Shown here piece after piece: positions 47,653 to 56,480 of a stretch of DNA of 64,000 nucleotides. The notes below the pieces were generated by a model. That model saw only the letters and a program-made list of their open reading frames with translations. It ran no database searches and was not told the origin of the DNA. Location: NCBI RefSeq assembly GCF_030440515.1, contig NZ_CP076543.1:7541001-7605000 (forward strand), read 5' to 3'. Made by a program: the position numbers and the translations under genes. How positions within the stretch are numbered: the first letter of the stretch is position 1; each line of letters starts with the position of its first letter. The stretch comes from Streptomyces xanthophaeus (GTDB taxonomy: Bacteria > Actinomycetota > Actinomycetes > Streptomycetales > Streptomycetaceae).

Positions 47653-49014
47653 ATGCCTCGCCCTCTGCGGGTAGCAATCGTCGGTGCCGGCCCCGCCGGT
47701 ATCTACGCCGCCGACGCGCTGCTGAAGTCCGAGGCGGCCGTCGAGCCCGGTGTGTCCATCGACCTCTTCGAGCGGATGCCCGCGCCCTTCGGCCTGATCC
47801 GGTACGGCGTCGCCCCCGACCACCCCCGGATCAAGGGCATCATCACCGCCCTTCACCAGGTGCTCGACAAGCCGCAGGTGCGCCTCTTCGGGAACGTCGA
47901 CTACCCGAACGACATCAGCCTCGACGAGCTGCGGTCCTTCTACGACGCCGTGATCTTCTCCACCGGTGCCACGGCCGACCGCGCGCTGACCATCCCGGGC
48001 GTCGAGCTGGACGGCTCCTACGGCGCCGCCGACTTCGTCTCCTGGTACGACGGCCACCCGGACGTCCCGCGCACCTGGCCGCTGGAGGCCGAGAAGGTCG
48101 CCGTCCTCGGCGTCGGCAACGTCGCCCTCGACGTCGCGCGCATCCTCGCGAAGACGGCCGACGAGCTGCTTCCGACCGAGATCCCCGCGAACGTCTACGA
48201 CGGGCTCAAGGCGAACAAGGCCCTCGAGGTGCACGTCTTCGGCCGCCGCGGACCGGCCCAGGCCAAGTTCAGCCCCATGGAGCTGCGCGAGCTGGACCAC
48301 TCGCCCAACATCGAGGTCATCGTCAACCCCGAGGACATCGACTACGACGAGGGCTCCATAGCCACGCGCCGCGGCAACAAGCAGGCCGACATGGTCGCCA
48401 AGACCCTGGAGAACTGGGCGATCCGCGACATCGGCGAGCGCCCGCACAAGCTGTTCCTGCACTTCTTCGAGTCGCCCGCCGAGATCCTCGGCGAGGACGG
48501 CAAGGTCGTCGGGCTGCGCACCGAGCGCACCGAGCTGGACGGCACCGGCAACGTCAAGGGCACCGGCACCTTCACCGACTGGGACATCCAGTCCGTCTAC
48601 CGGGCCGTGGGCTACCTCTCCGACGAGCTGCCCAAGCTGCCCTGGGACGTCGAGTCCGGCACGGTCCCGGACGAGGGTGGCCGCGTGATCGAGGCAGGCA
48701 GCCACCTGCAGTCGACGTACGTCACCGGATGGATCCGGCGCGGCCCGGTCGGCCTGATCGGCCACACCAAGGGTGACGCGAACGAGACCGTCGCGAACCT
48801 GCTCGCCGACCATGCGGAGGGCCGCCTGAGCGAGCCGGCCGCACCGGCGCCGGAGGCCGTCGAGGCCTTCCTCGCCGAGCGCAGCGTCCGCTACACGACG
48901 TGGGAGGGCTGGTACAAGCTGGACGCGGCCGAGAAGGCCCTCGGCGAGCCCCAGGGCCGCGAGCGGGTGAAGATCGTCGAGCGCGAGGACATGCTCGAAG
49001 CGAGCGGAGCGTAA
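47653..49014 (+). CDS. fprA: FprA-type ferredoxin/adrenodoxin-NADP reductase
   Basis: 453 residues. FAD site VAIVGAGPAGIYAADALL at the start, ERMPAPFGLIRYGVAPDHPRIK (about 39-60), NADP site AVLGVGNVALDVARIL (about 153) and GWIRRGPVGLIGHTKGDA (about 360), as in mycobacterial FprA. It passes electrons between NADPH and ferredoxin, for example to cytochromes P450. ATG 47653 with GGGAACC-type spacing to the site AAGGGAA. An iron-box-like palindrome precedes it. A strong hairpin follows the gene. Confidence 0.9.
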   Translation: MPRPLRVAIVGAGPAGIYAADALLKSEAAVEPGVSIDLFERMPAPFGLIRYGVAPDHPRIKGIITALHQVLDKPQVRLFGNVDYPNDISLDELRSFYDAVIFSTGATADRALTIPGVELDGSYGAADFVSWYDGHPDVPRTWPLEAEKVAVLGVGNVALDVARILAKTADELLPTEIPANVYDGLKANKALEVHVFGRRGPAQAKFSPMELRELDHSPNIEVIVNPEDIDYDEGSIATRRGNKQADMVAKTLENWAIRDIGERPHKLFLHFFESPAEILGEDGKVVGLRTERTELDGTGNVKGTGTFTDWDIQSVYRAVGYLSDELPKLPWDVESGTVPDEGGRVIEAGSHLQSTYVTGWIRRGPVGLIGHTKGDANETVANLLADHAEGRLSEPAAPAPEAVEAFLAERSVRYTTWEGWYKLDAAEKALGEPQGRERVKIVEREDMLEASGA

Positions 49015-49020
49015 CGCGAG

Positions 49021-49051
49021 GGGGCCGGGACCCGGACGGGGTCCCGGCCCC
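49021..49051 (+). terminator. Terminator after the reductase gene
   Basis: Exact 13-base arms at 49021-49033 and 49039-49051 with a 5-base loop. Confidence 0.75.
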
Positions 49052-49116
49052 TCGTACGTCGCCCGGCGCGATCGGCGGCGCCGCCGTCCCGGCAACGGGA
49101 TCGGATCCGGTCCGCG

Positions 49117-49635
49117 TCAGGCGCCCCGGTCCCGCTCCAGCACGCCCCGTACGAAGGCCGCCTGCCCGGCGTGCTGCAGGTCGTCCCCCAGCACGCTGAC
49201 CAGGCGTACCCCGAGGGTGACCGGCGGATCCCAGCGTTCGTCGACCACCCGGTCCAGGTCGGTGGCGGCGAGCCCGTGGACGAACCGCGCGGTCCGCTCG
49301 TGCACCGCGTCGAAGTACCCCAGGAGCAGCTCGCCCGAGTCCACCCGGACGGTGTAGACGTCCCGCGACGAGTGCCCGTACCCCGTCGACCCGGCGGGCA
49401 GTGGGAGCGCGAACCGGTCCGACCAGCCCTCGGAGTCCCAGACCTGCTCGGTGCCGGCCGCGTCCGCGATGTGGTCGTCCTGGATCCGGGTCAGGTGCCA
49501 GATGAGCCAGGTGACCGAGTTCGCCGCCGGGTCCACACGCGCGTTCAGCAGCTCCGGCGGGACCCCTTCCACGACCTCGTGCACGATCTCCCGGATGCGT
49601 CCGAAACCGTCGGCGATGACGTCCGTAGCCTTCAT
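49117..49635 (-). CDS. DinB-fold protein (mycothiol-dependent enzyme type)
   Basis: 172 residues. The DinB/maleylpyruvate-isomerase-like fold is seen in VTWLIWHLTRIQDDHIADAAG (metal His about 47), the long helices that follow and LGVRLVSVLGDDLQHAGQAAFVRG, where the last metal ligand lies in LQHAGQ. Such proteins use mycothiol in actinobacteria for transfer or isomerisation; others have unknown roles. ATG 49635 or 49647 are both possible. Convergent with the reductase gene. Confidence 0.82.
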   Translation of the reverse strand: MKATDVIADGFGRIREIVHEVVEGVPPELLNARVDPAANSVTWLIWHLTRIQDDHIADAAGTEQVWDSEGWSDRFALPLPAGSTGYGHSSRDVYTVRVDSGELLLGYFDAVHERTARFVHGLAATDLDRVVDERWDPPVTLGVRLVSVLGDDLQHAGQAAFVRGVLERDRGA

Positions 49636-49734
49636 GCACCCAACCATGCAAGGCCCGGGGGCCCGACCGCCGCGAGCGACACGCGGAGGGCGGGCCGCCA
49701 GGCCGGCGGGCCGGGTGACGGGACGGACGACCGG

Positions 49735-51273
49735 TCAGCTGGTGGCGTCGGCCTTCGCGGTCTTGTCGGCCTTGTCGGTCTTCTCGGCCTGCTCCGTCTT
49801 CCCGGTCGCCGCCGCGGGCTGCCCGGCGGCCGCAGCCACCGTGCCCTGCCCGCTGCGCAGGCCGATCCAGCTGATCACCGCGACCAGCGCGAACGCCACC
49901 GCACCGATCCCGAAGGTGAGGGTGAATCCGGACTCGGCGGGCAGCGGGGGAACCCCCGTCGGCAGGTGCTCGATGGTCTTGGAGGCCAGGATCGTGGTGA
50001 CGACGGCGCTGCCGATCGCACTGCCCGTGGAGCGGGAGATCGAGTTGATGCCGTTGGCGATGCCGCTCTGGTGGTGCGGGACGCTGGACATGATCACGGC
50101 GGGCATGGCGGCGTAGCCGAAGCTGACGGCCGCACCGACGACGAGCCCGGCTCCGATCACGGAGAAGCTGTGCTGGTGGTCCAGGACCAGCCAGGCGAAG
50201 CCGGCCGCGCCGAGCGCAGCGGCGAGGGCCAGCGCCGTACGCGGACCTCGGTGGCGCACGATCTGGCCGCCCACCGGCGAGGCGAGCAGCGAGACGATGG
50301 CGCCGGGCAGCAGGAACTGCACGGAGGCGCGCAGGATGGACGCGTCGAAGCCGTAGCCGGTGAGGGCCTCGGGCATCTGGACGAGGTACGAGACGCCCAG
50401 GAAGTTCGCGAACATGCCGAAGCCGACGAGGACGCCGGCCAGGTTGGCCATGAGCACGGGGCGGTGGACGAACATCTTCATGTCGACGAGCGGCTCGCGC
50501 ACCTTGCGCTCGACGAGCACCCAGACGGCGGCCATGACGGCGGCGCCGGCGAAGCTGCCCAGCGTACGGGCGGAGCCCCAGCCCCACTCGTGGCCCTGGG
50601 AGATCGGCAGCAGGAGCAGCAGCAGCGCGATGCCGAGGGTCAGCGCGCCCAGGAAGTCGGTGCGCCCGCCGGTCTTGTGGCGGGTCGCCGGGACGAGGAA
50701 GACGACTGCGAGCAGGGCGAGGAGCGCGAAGCCGGTCGCCATCCAGAAGGCGTTGCGGTAGTCCGCGCCCGAGCCGGAGGTGAGCAGCCCGGTCGCGACG
50801 AGCGCGAGCCCGCTGCCGAACGCCAGCGTGCCGCTGACCAGGGCCATCGCGCCCGGCAGCTTCTGCGGCCGGACCTCTTCGCGCAGGACGGACAGCGCCA
50901 GCGGGAAGATCGCGGTGGCGGCTCCCTGGAGCACCCGGCCCAGGATCAGCAGCGGCAGCGAGGACGCCAGCGCGGCGATGACGGAGCCGGCGACCATGAC
51001 GCCGAGCACGGCGACCAGGGTGGGCTTCTTGCCGTGCTGGTCACCGAACCGGCCCAGCAGCGGGGTGAAGACCGCGGCCGACAGCAGCGTGGCGGTGGTC
51101 ACCCAGCTCACGTTGGCCGTGGTGGTGCCGAGGTCCTCACGGATGAGGCCGAGGATCGGGACCGGCAGGGTCTGCATCATCGACACGACCATGGCGGCCA
51201 GGCTCAGGGCGAAGACGATGACCGTCTCGTTCCGGTGCCCGGAGGCCGGGGTGGCGGGGGAGGGGGTGCTCAT
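49735..51273 (-). CDS. DHA2-family (14-segment) MFS efflux transporter
   Basis: 512 residues with about fourteen hydrophobic segments. Motif A appears as LLGRFGDQHGKKPTLV (about 66-81), and motif C-like LVSGTLAFGSGLALVATGLL lies in segment 5; this is the EmrB/QacA pattern of proton-driven drug export. The C-terminus is a Lys/Ala/Thr-rich hydrophilic tail. ATG 51273. Divergent from a MarR regulator with short repeats between, the normal setting for a drug-induced pump. Confidence 0.9.
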   Translation of the reverse strand: MSTPSPATPASGHRNETVIVFALSLAAMVVSMMQTLPVPILGLIREDLGTTTANVSWVTTATLLSAAVFTPLLGRFGDQHGKKPTLVAVLGVMVAGSVIAALASSLPLLILGRVLQGAATAIFPLALSVLREEVRPQKLPGAMALVSGTLAFGSGLALVATGLLTSGSGADYRNAFWMATGFALLALLAVVFLVPATRHKTGGRTDFLGALTLGIALLLLLLPISQGHEWGWGSARTLGSFAGAAVMAAVWVLVERKVREPLVDMKMFVHRPVLMANLAGVLVGFGMFANFLGVSYLVQMPEALTGYGFDASILRASVQFLLPGAIVSLLASPVGGQIVRHRGPRTALALAAALGAAGFAWLVLDHQHSFSVIGAGLVVGAAVSFGYAAMPAVIMSSVPHHQSGIANGINSISRSTGSAIGSAVVTTILASKTIEHLPTGVPPLPAESGFTLTFGIGAVAFALVAVISWIGLRSGQGTVAAAAGQPAAATGKTEQAEKTDKADKTAKADATS

Positions 51274-51338
51274 GGCTGGGGTGAACCTTCTTCGTGTTTC
51301 GGAGCTGAAGAGCTTCGGAACGCAGATGTTTGACCTTC

Positions 51339-51390
51339 TCAAGTAACTCGACCGACGGTAGACGTCGATAGTTAAGGTGGTCAAGTAAAC
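51339..51390. promoter_or_regulatory. Repeat elements between the efflux pump and MarR genes
   Basis: TCAAGTAAC at 51339-51347 and TCAAGTAAA at 51381-51389 are direct repeats 42 bases apart, four helical turns. CGACG-GTAGA-CGTCG (51353-51367) is an inverted repeat between them. Likely MarR binding region. Confidence 0.45.
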
Positions 51391-51427
51391 AATTGATAAT
51401 GTGAAGCATCCTGAGTACGCTCCAGGT

Positions 51428-51865
51428 ATGAGCGACACCGCCACGCAGACCCCCACCAAGCTCCAGCTGCTGGAGCTGCTCGCAGCGATCGGAACCGCCC
51501 AATGGCGCGAGTTCGCGGCCGCCGCGGCCCAGCACGGCCTGACCTCCACCCAGGCCCGGGTCCTCGCCCAGCTCGACGGCCCCGTACCCATGCGCGGCCT
51601 CGCCACCCTGCTGGTGTGCGACGCCTCCAACGTGACCGGCATCGTCGACCGGCTGGAGGCCCGCGAGCTGGTGCGCCGGGAGCCGGACCCCGCCGACCGC
51701 CGCGTCAAGAACGTCGTCGCGACGGACGCGGGCCGCGACGTCATCCGCCGCGTGCGCGAGGAGATGCAGGCCATGCACGGCGCGCTGGACACCCTTGACG
51801 AGGCCGAGAGCGCGACGCTCTACGCCCTGCTGGGCCGTCTGCGCCCCTCGATGGAGAAGGCCTGA
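51428..51865 (+). CDS. MarR-family regulator of the efflux pump
   Basis: 145 residues. Winged helix seen in LTSTQARVLAQLDGPVPMRGLATLLVCDASNVTGIVDRLEARELVRREPDPADRRVKNV (about 37-95, including the DxRxK-type wing PADRRVK). It probably represses the divergent DHA2 pump. ATG 51428 after CCAGGT. The HutD gene follows at five bases, so both may be on one transcript. Confidence 0.9.
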   Translation: MSDTATQTPTKLQLLELLAAIGTAQWREFAAAAAQHGLTSTQARVLAQLDGPVPMRGLATLLVCDASNVTGIVDRLEARELVRREPDPADRRVKNVVATDAGRDVIRRVREEMQAMHGALDTLDEAESATLYALLGRLRPSMEKA

Positions 51866-51870
51866 CCGCC

Positions 51871-52476
51871 ATGGACGCGCCGAGCGGTGGCGGGATCAGG
51901 GTCCTGCGGGCGGCCGACCGCACCGCCACCGTCTGGAAGAACGGCGGGGGAGTCACCCGGGAGATCGCGGCCTGGCCCGAGGGCGCGGACATGGACGGCT
52001 TCGGCTGGCGGGTGAGCCTGGCCGAGGTCGCCGCAGACGGCCCGTTCTCGGCCTTCCCCGGCATCGGGCGCACCCTGACCCTCGCCGAGGGCGCGGGCAT
52101 GGACCTCACGGTGGCGGGCGTACGCCGGCTCGTGGACGAGCGGTTCGCGCCGCAGGACTTCCCCGGGGACGAGCCGACCGACTGCCGGCTGCTCTCCGGC
52201 CCCGTCGTGAACTTCAACGTGATGTACCGCAGGGGCGCGGTGGGCGCGCAGACCGCCGTCGTACGGGGCACGCTCGCCCTCGCGGTCCCGCCGGGCGGGA
52301 CGCTGCTGGTGGCCGCGCTGGAGGGACCGGCGGTACTCGAACGGGCCGGTGACCTCACGGAGCTGCTCCCGTACGACGCGGCCCTGCTGACCGGACCGCC
52401 CGACTGCAGGGTCCGTACGGCCGGGCGCGCGGCCGTCGTGCGGTTCGTCCCGGCCCAGGCCGCGGACCAGCTCTGA
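51871..52476 (+). CDS. HutD/Ves-family cupin-like protein
   Basis: 201 residues. Family marks: TVWKNGGGVTREIAAWPEG (about 20-38), FGWRVSLAEVAADGPFSAFPGIGRTLTL and DFPGDEPTDCRLLSGPVVNFNVMYRR. HutD proteins accompany histidine-use genes in other bacteria, but no hut genes are present here, so the role is unclear. ATG 51871 lies five bases after the MarR stop. Confidence 0.88.
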   Translation: MDAPSGGGIRVLRAADRTATVWKNGGGVTREIAAWPEGADMDGFGWRVSLAEVAADGPFSAFPGIGRTLTLAEGAGMDLTVAGVRRLVDERFAPQDFPGDEPTDCRLLSGPVVNFNVMYRRGAVGAQTAVVRGTLALAVPPGGTLLVAALEGPAVLERAGDLTELLPYDAALLTGPPDCRVRTAGRAAVVRFVPAQAADQL

Positions 52477-52918
52477 CGTTGTTGCGGAAGGCCGGGTGCG
52501 GGCAGGCCGGTTCTTCCCTTCGCGCATGCCCCGAACCGAGCCTTCCCCGACGGCCTTTGTGTCGTGTGTCGCAAGCGTGCCCTTTCCCGTGACGAGGAGC
52601 AGGCCGGCCGCAGTGGCGCACACCACTGTCACCACCCAGTGCGGGGTGCGGTGCATCCATGCGATCACGTCACGGATCGTCCCAGCCGCCGGCGCGTCCC
52701 GTCAGCCGGTCGACGGAAGATGATCTTCCTTCGTGAAACGTGGAAACGGGCGAACGGACCCGGCGGCAGTTGGTCGGCCGGCCGGCCGACCACGGACACG
52801 GACGCTCACGCGGAGGTCGGACCCACCGGACCTCACCTCGTCGCGGCCCTCGACGAAGTGCTGTGACCGGCACGGAAAACAGATCCCCCCACCGCGGTGT
52901 GGCCGGGAGAATCGCGCC
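52477..52918. other. Intergenic region with a long palindrome
   Basis: 442 bases. TGGTCGGCCGGCC and its continuation form a perfect 22-bp palindrome at 52771-52792 in front of the GNAT gene. A short leftward frame (from 52668) with one hydrophobic stretch has weak codon bias and no ribosome site; it is not accepted. Confidence 0.4.
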
Positions 52919-53392
52919 ATGACCGCAGACTTCATCGTGCGCCCCGCCCGACCCGCCGATGCGGGCCGCCTGGCCGAACTCCGATGGACGTTCAAGCAAG
53001 AGGACCACGAAGGGCGACCACCGACCCCCGCTCGGCCCCTGGAGGAGGCAGAGCAATGGATCCACGACCGGCTCAGCGATGGCCGCTGGTCGGCCTGGGT
53101 CGCGGAGACCGAAGGCGAAATCTGCGGTCACGTCTTCCTCTGTCTGGTGGAGCGGATGCCCGAGCCCTACGAGGACAACAACCCGGTCGGCTATGTCACG
53201 AACTACTTCGTCCTGCCGTCACAGCGGAACAAAGGAGCCGGCTCCGCGCTCCTCGAGGCGCTGAAGCAGCATTCGCGCAGTGCAGGCCTCGAGGGCTTGA
53301 TCGTCTGGCCGTCGGAGCGCAGCACCCCCCTCTATCGGCGCCTCGGTTTCCAGCCCCCGGACGAACTGCTGGAACTTCCGCTCGACACCTGA
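52919..53392 (+). CDS. GNAT-family N-acetyltransferase
   Basis: 157 residues. GNAT motif A is NYFVLPSQRNKGAGSALLEALKQHS (Q/R-x-x-G-x-G/A as QRNKGAG, about 100-106), with beta-strand VGYVTNYFV before it and the end PLYRRLGFQPPDELLEL. Codon use is somewhat less GC-rich than in neighbours. ATG 52919 has GGGAGAATC upstream. Acceptor unknown. A MITE-like element follows 26 bases behind the stop. Confidence 0.88.
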   Translation: MTADFIVRPARPADAGRLAELRWTFKQEDHEGRPPTPARPLEEAEQWIHDRLSDGRWSAWVAETEGEICGHVFLCLVERMPEPYEDNNPVGYVTNYFVLPSQRNKGAGSALLEALKQHSRSAGLEGLIVWPSERSTPLYRRLGFQPPDELLELPLDT

Positions 53393-53418
53393 CGAGACCC
53401 ACTTCCGGTACACCCCCC

Positions 53419-53643
53419 TAGGCCGTCTCTTTCGGATCTTGCCTGACCCTCCCCCAGCCCCAGGGGGCTGGGAGGTGCCCCCTGCCGCCTGGCACCGCAC
53501 CTCATCCCCCAGACTCCGTCCGGGGGGACCCCCAGGTTGTCGGAGCGCCCAAGTACGTCCAGTACTCGGGCGCCCCTCCGCCTTGCGAGGCACGGCACCA
53601 GACGACGCGGGCTTAACCGGCAAGATCCGAAAGAGACGGCCTA
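53419..53643. mobile_element. MITE-like element (copy 2, 225 bp)
   Basis: Terminal inverted repeats of 25 bases are exact: 53419-53443 (TAGGCCGTCTCTTTCGGATC...) and 53619-53643. Both outer ends are TA, fitting a TA target. The inside has no open frame of note but holds a CCCCCAG/CTGGGGG-type hairpin near the left. The right end supplies the TAG stop of the leftward oxidase gene. Related to the 90-bp element at 31272-31361. Confidence 0.75.
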
Positions 53644-55482
53644 ACGGGTGCCCAGCTTGATCCACTTTGCGGTGCTGGGCACGCCCTTCGCGTCGAGCAG
53701 GAAGAGCATGTAGTACCCGGGCGGGGCGTCGGCCGCGCTCGGCGGCGTGCGGAGCCCGATCGTGGAGCCGTGGACGCCGGTGATCCGCAGGTCCAGGTGG
53801 CGCTGGCTGGTGTTCACCGAGTGGGTGACGGTCGTCGGTGCCAGCAGCACGGCCCGCCTGACGTCCTTCGCCGTCGAGCTCGTGACCTGGAAGACCGCGT
53901 CGTGGCCGAGGTCGCCCGCCGGGGCGCGGTCGAGCGCCGGCCGGGCGCCCCGGTGCAGGTAGGCGGGCTCGTACAGCTCGATGCTGCCGTCCATCCCGTC
54001 CTTGATGTCGGGATCGTTGGCGATCTGCTGGAGCTCGTCCCCGGTGACCATCATCCGGCCGTCCGGCAGGACCAGGGCGTTGGAGTGATAGCCGCGGGGC
54101 AGCCGCTGGGCCGGACCCAGCTTCCAGTGGCCGCGCGCGTCCCGCAGTTCGATCTGCCGGTACTTCAGGTCGGCCTTCGGGTTGAAGGGCCCGTTGCCGT
54201 AGTTCCGGGTGTCCAGGGCGCCGTTCACCGTGATCAGGGTCCCGTCGGGCAGGATCAGGGTCCCGTCCTGGGTACGGCCGAAGGCCCGCGGCTCCTCGAT
54301 GCTCCAGCGGCCGCCGGACAGCCGGTAGGTGAGCGGGTCGCGCGGGTCGCCGCCGAGCACCAGCACGGAGTCCGGGCCCCGGAAACCGGCCGGCAGCGGC
54401 ACGGCCGAACCGTAGCCCCGGAAGTCGGCGGGCCGCCGGGGCAGGTCGGTGCGGGTGTCCGCGACCGGGTCGAACAGCCACTGCTGGTCGGCGTCGCGGC
54501 CGAGCCCGTAGATCTTCCCGTCCCGCAGCGAGAAGAGGTGCGGATAGTCGTTCCGGAAGGGGGCCTGTGACCGGAGCCGCTCCGCAGGGACGTTCGCCGG
54601 GATGTCGTACGAACGCCAGGGCACGGGCCGCCCGAGCGCGGGGAAGCGCTCCACCACCGGAGTGGGCGTGCCCGTACCGCGCTCGGACTGGCCGGACATG
54701 ATGATCTGCCGGCCGTCCGGCCCGGTCACCACCGAGGGGTACCAGCGGCCCACGGCCATGTCGCGGTTGCGGAACCACTTCTCGGTCCACGGGTCGAACA
54801 CGAAGGACAGCTTGGCGCCGCTGCCGCCCTTCCCGCCGACGTTGCCGCCGAACACCCCCACCATTCCGTTGGGGAGGTAGGAGTGGCCGGCGCAGAAGAA
54901 CGGCGCCGGGCGCGGGGCGTAGGCGCCGTCGGGCATCAGTACCACCGGGGGCGGCACGTTCTTGAAGGCCTTGGCCCCGGTCCCCCGGGCGGGGTCCCAG
55001 AGGTAGGCGCGGCCCGCGTTGGTCCGGCCGACGGTGTTGGTGGGCCCGGTCTCCTTGGTGGGATCGGCCTCCACCCGTTCGAAGGAGAAGAGCAGCACCT
55101 TGCCCGTCGGCAGCTGGGCCACGTGGACGCCGAAGTCGGGGGAGGGGAAGAACCGGGTGAACCGGCCGAACCGGGCCGCGTCGAACTTCGCGTTGCCCTT
55201 GCGCTGGGACTCCTCCAGCGAGGCCAGGCTGGACGTGCGCTTCGACTGCGGATAGCCCTTGCCCTTGGCGGCCTCGCGCAGCCGTGCGTGCGCGCGGGCG
55301 TGCTCCTCGCCGAGCACCCCGGCCTCGTCGCCGGTGTGGTGGGCCGCGGCGAAGGCCGGGGCGGCTCCCGCCAGGGCGACGGCCAGGGCGGTGGCGAGCG
55401 CCAGTGCCGACAGGGCGGCGGGGCGTGGCCGCGGTGCGCGGGACGAGCGTGGTGCGCGGGACGAGCGTGCTGGGCGGGACAT
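53641..55482 (-). CDS. Galactose-oxidase/GlxA-like radical copper oxidase, secreted
   Basis: 613 residues. Signal region (LSALALATALAVALAGAAPAFA, about 26-47) preceded by a repeated Arg/Ser/Ala/Pro run. Kelch propeller with copper-site residues: Cys in PAPFFCAGHSYLPNG (about 197, for the Tyr-Cys cofactor), Tyr-His in RGYHSNALVLPDGRMMV and His in PTTVTHSVNTSQRH in the C-terminal E-set domain. It should oxidise an alcohol or aldehyde to produce peroxide. GlxA normally accompanies the synthase gene cslA; none is nearby. ATG 55482 follows GAGGAG. The stop codon is provided by a MITE end. Confidence 0.87.
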   Translation of the reverse strand: MSRPARSSRAPRSSRAPRPRPAALSALALATALAVALAGAAPAFAAAHHTGDEAGVLGEEHARAHARLREAAKGKGYPQSKRTSSLASLEESQRKGNAKFDAARFGRFTRFFPSPDFGVHVAQLPTGKVLLFSFERVEADPTKETGPTNTVGRTNAGRAYLWDPARGTGAKAFKNVPPPVVLMPDGAYAPRPAPFFCAGHSYLPNGMVGVFGGNVGGKGGSGAKLSFVFDPWTEKWFRNRDMAVGRWYPSVVTGPDGRQIIMSGQSERGTGTPTPVVERFPALGRPVPWRSYDIPANVPAERLRSQAPFRNDYPHLFSLRDGKIYGLGRDADQQWLFDPVADTRTDLPRRPADFRGYGSAVPLPAGFRGPDSVLVLGGDPRDPLTYRLSGGRWSIEEPRAFGRTQDGTLILPDGTLITVNGALDTRNYGNGPFNPKADLKYRQIELRDARGHWKLGPAQRLPRGYHSNALVLPDGRMMVTGDELQQIANDPDIKDGMDGSIELYEPAYLHRGARPALDRAPAGDLGHDAVFQVTSSTAKDVRRAVLLAPTTVTHSVNTSQRHLDLRITGVHGSTIGLRTPPSAADAPPGYYMLFLLDAKGVPSTAKWIKLGTR

Positions 55483-55745
55483 GGGACTCCTCACCGCAGG
55501 AGGGCCCGGCACCCGGCGCCCCGGCCGGCTCCAGAACCCGCTGATTGCCTGAAAGACCTCGCCGATATTAGGAAGAATCGGAACCGGCGAACGGTGCGAC
55601 GCGGTGCTCCGCGCCCACCTGGGGCCATCCGGCCGAGGGGTCTGGGTAGATTTATCGTTTCTGCGGTGACGGGCTTGGGCCATCGAGGTGAGCCCGCGTG
55701 CCCGTCGGCCGACCGGGGCCGCCGCGGACCGCTATCCATGGCGGT

Positions 55746-56408
55746 GTGATCAAGTCCCTCCGCACCGGATTCACCGCAGCCGCCATGACCGCGACGCTCG
55801 TCGCGCTCACCCCCGCCGCCGGCGCCTCGCCCGCGGCGCCCGCGGCCCCCACCGACCAGGTCACCGTCGACGTCGCCTCCGTGAACGGATCGGGCTGCCG
55901 TCCAGGCAGTGCCGCCGTCGCCGTGTCGCCGGACAACTCGGCCTTCACCGTCACCTACAGCGAATACCTGGCCCAGGCCGGTGGCGGAGTCTCCGCCGTC
56001 GAGGGCCGCAAGAACTGTCTCCTCTCCCTCGACGTCCACGTCCCCCAGGGGTACACCTACGCCGTCGCCAAGGTCGACTACCGCGGCTTCGGCAGCCTCG
56101 CGCCGGGCGCGGTCGGCACGCAGAAGGCCAGCTACTACTTCCAGGGCATGAGCCAGACCGCGTACCGGACCCACAAGTTCAACGGCGAGCTCGTCGACAA
56201 CTGGCAGGCGACCGACACCACGGGCATCGAGGCCCTGGTCTTCGCGCCCTGCGGTGAGCAGCGCAACTTCAACATCAACACCGAGCTGCGCGCCGAGGTG
56301 GGTACCTCGGACCCGGCGCACACCAGCTTCATGGCGCTCGACTCGACGGACGGCAGCATCAACAGCGTCTACCACTTCTCCTGGAAGCAGTGCCCGGTCC
56401 GGCGCTGA
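55746..56408 (+). CDS. DUF4360 secreted protein
   Basis: 220 residues. Signal peptide (KSLRTGFTAAAMTATLVALTPAAGA), then DUF4360 features: VNGSGCRPGSAAVAVSPDNSAFTVTYSEY (four conserved Cys in the mature part: GSGCRPG, RKNCLLSL, APCGEQRN, KQCPVRR). The family is secreted and of unknown function. GTG 55746; in-frame upstream sequence is not conserved. A strong hairpin follows at 56433-56462. Confidence 0.88.
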   Translation: MIKSLRTGFTAAAMTATLVALTPAAGASPAAPAAPTDQVTVDVASVNGSGCRPGSAAVAVSPDNSAFTVTYSEYLAQAGGGVSAVEGRKNCLLSLDVHVPQGYTYAVAKVDYRGFGSLAPGAVGTQKASYYFQGMSQTAYRTHKFNGELVDNWQATDTTGIEALVFAPCGEQRNFNINTELRAEVGTSDPAHTSFMALDSTDGSINSVYHFSWKQCPVRR

Positions 56409-56432
56409 TCCGGGAGTACCCGCTCCCCGCTC

Positions 56433-56462
56433 GCAGGGGCCCGCCGCACGGCGGGCCCCTGC
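56433..56462. terminator. Bidirectional terminator
   Basis: 14-base exact arms, 56433-56446 and 56449-56462, between the convergent DUF4360 and LacI genes. Confidence 0.75.
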
Positions 56463-56480
56463 GGCGCGTCCGGCGCCGGG

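Noticed and set aside
52496..52668. Possible small membrane protein on the minus strand
   Set aside because: One hydrophobic run after a GTG, but no ribosome site, weak third-position bias and no own stop before running antisense into the HutD gene.
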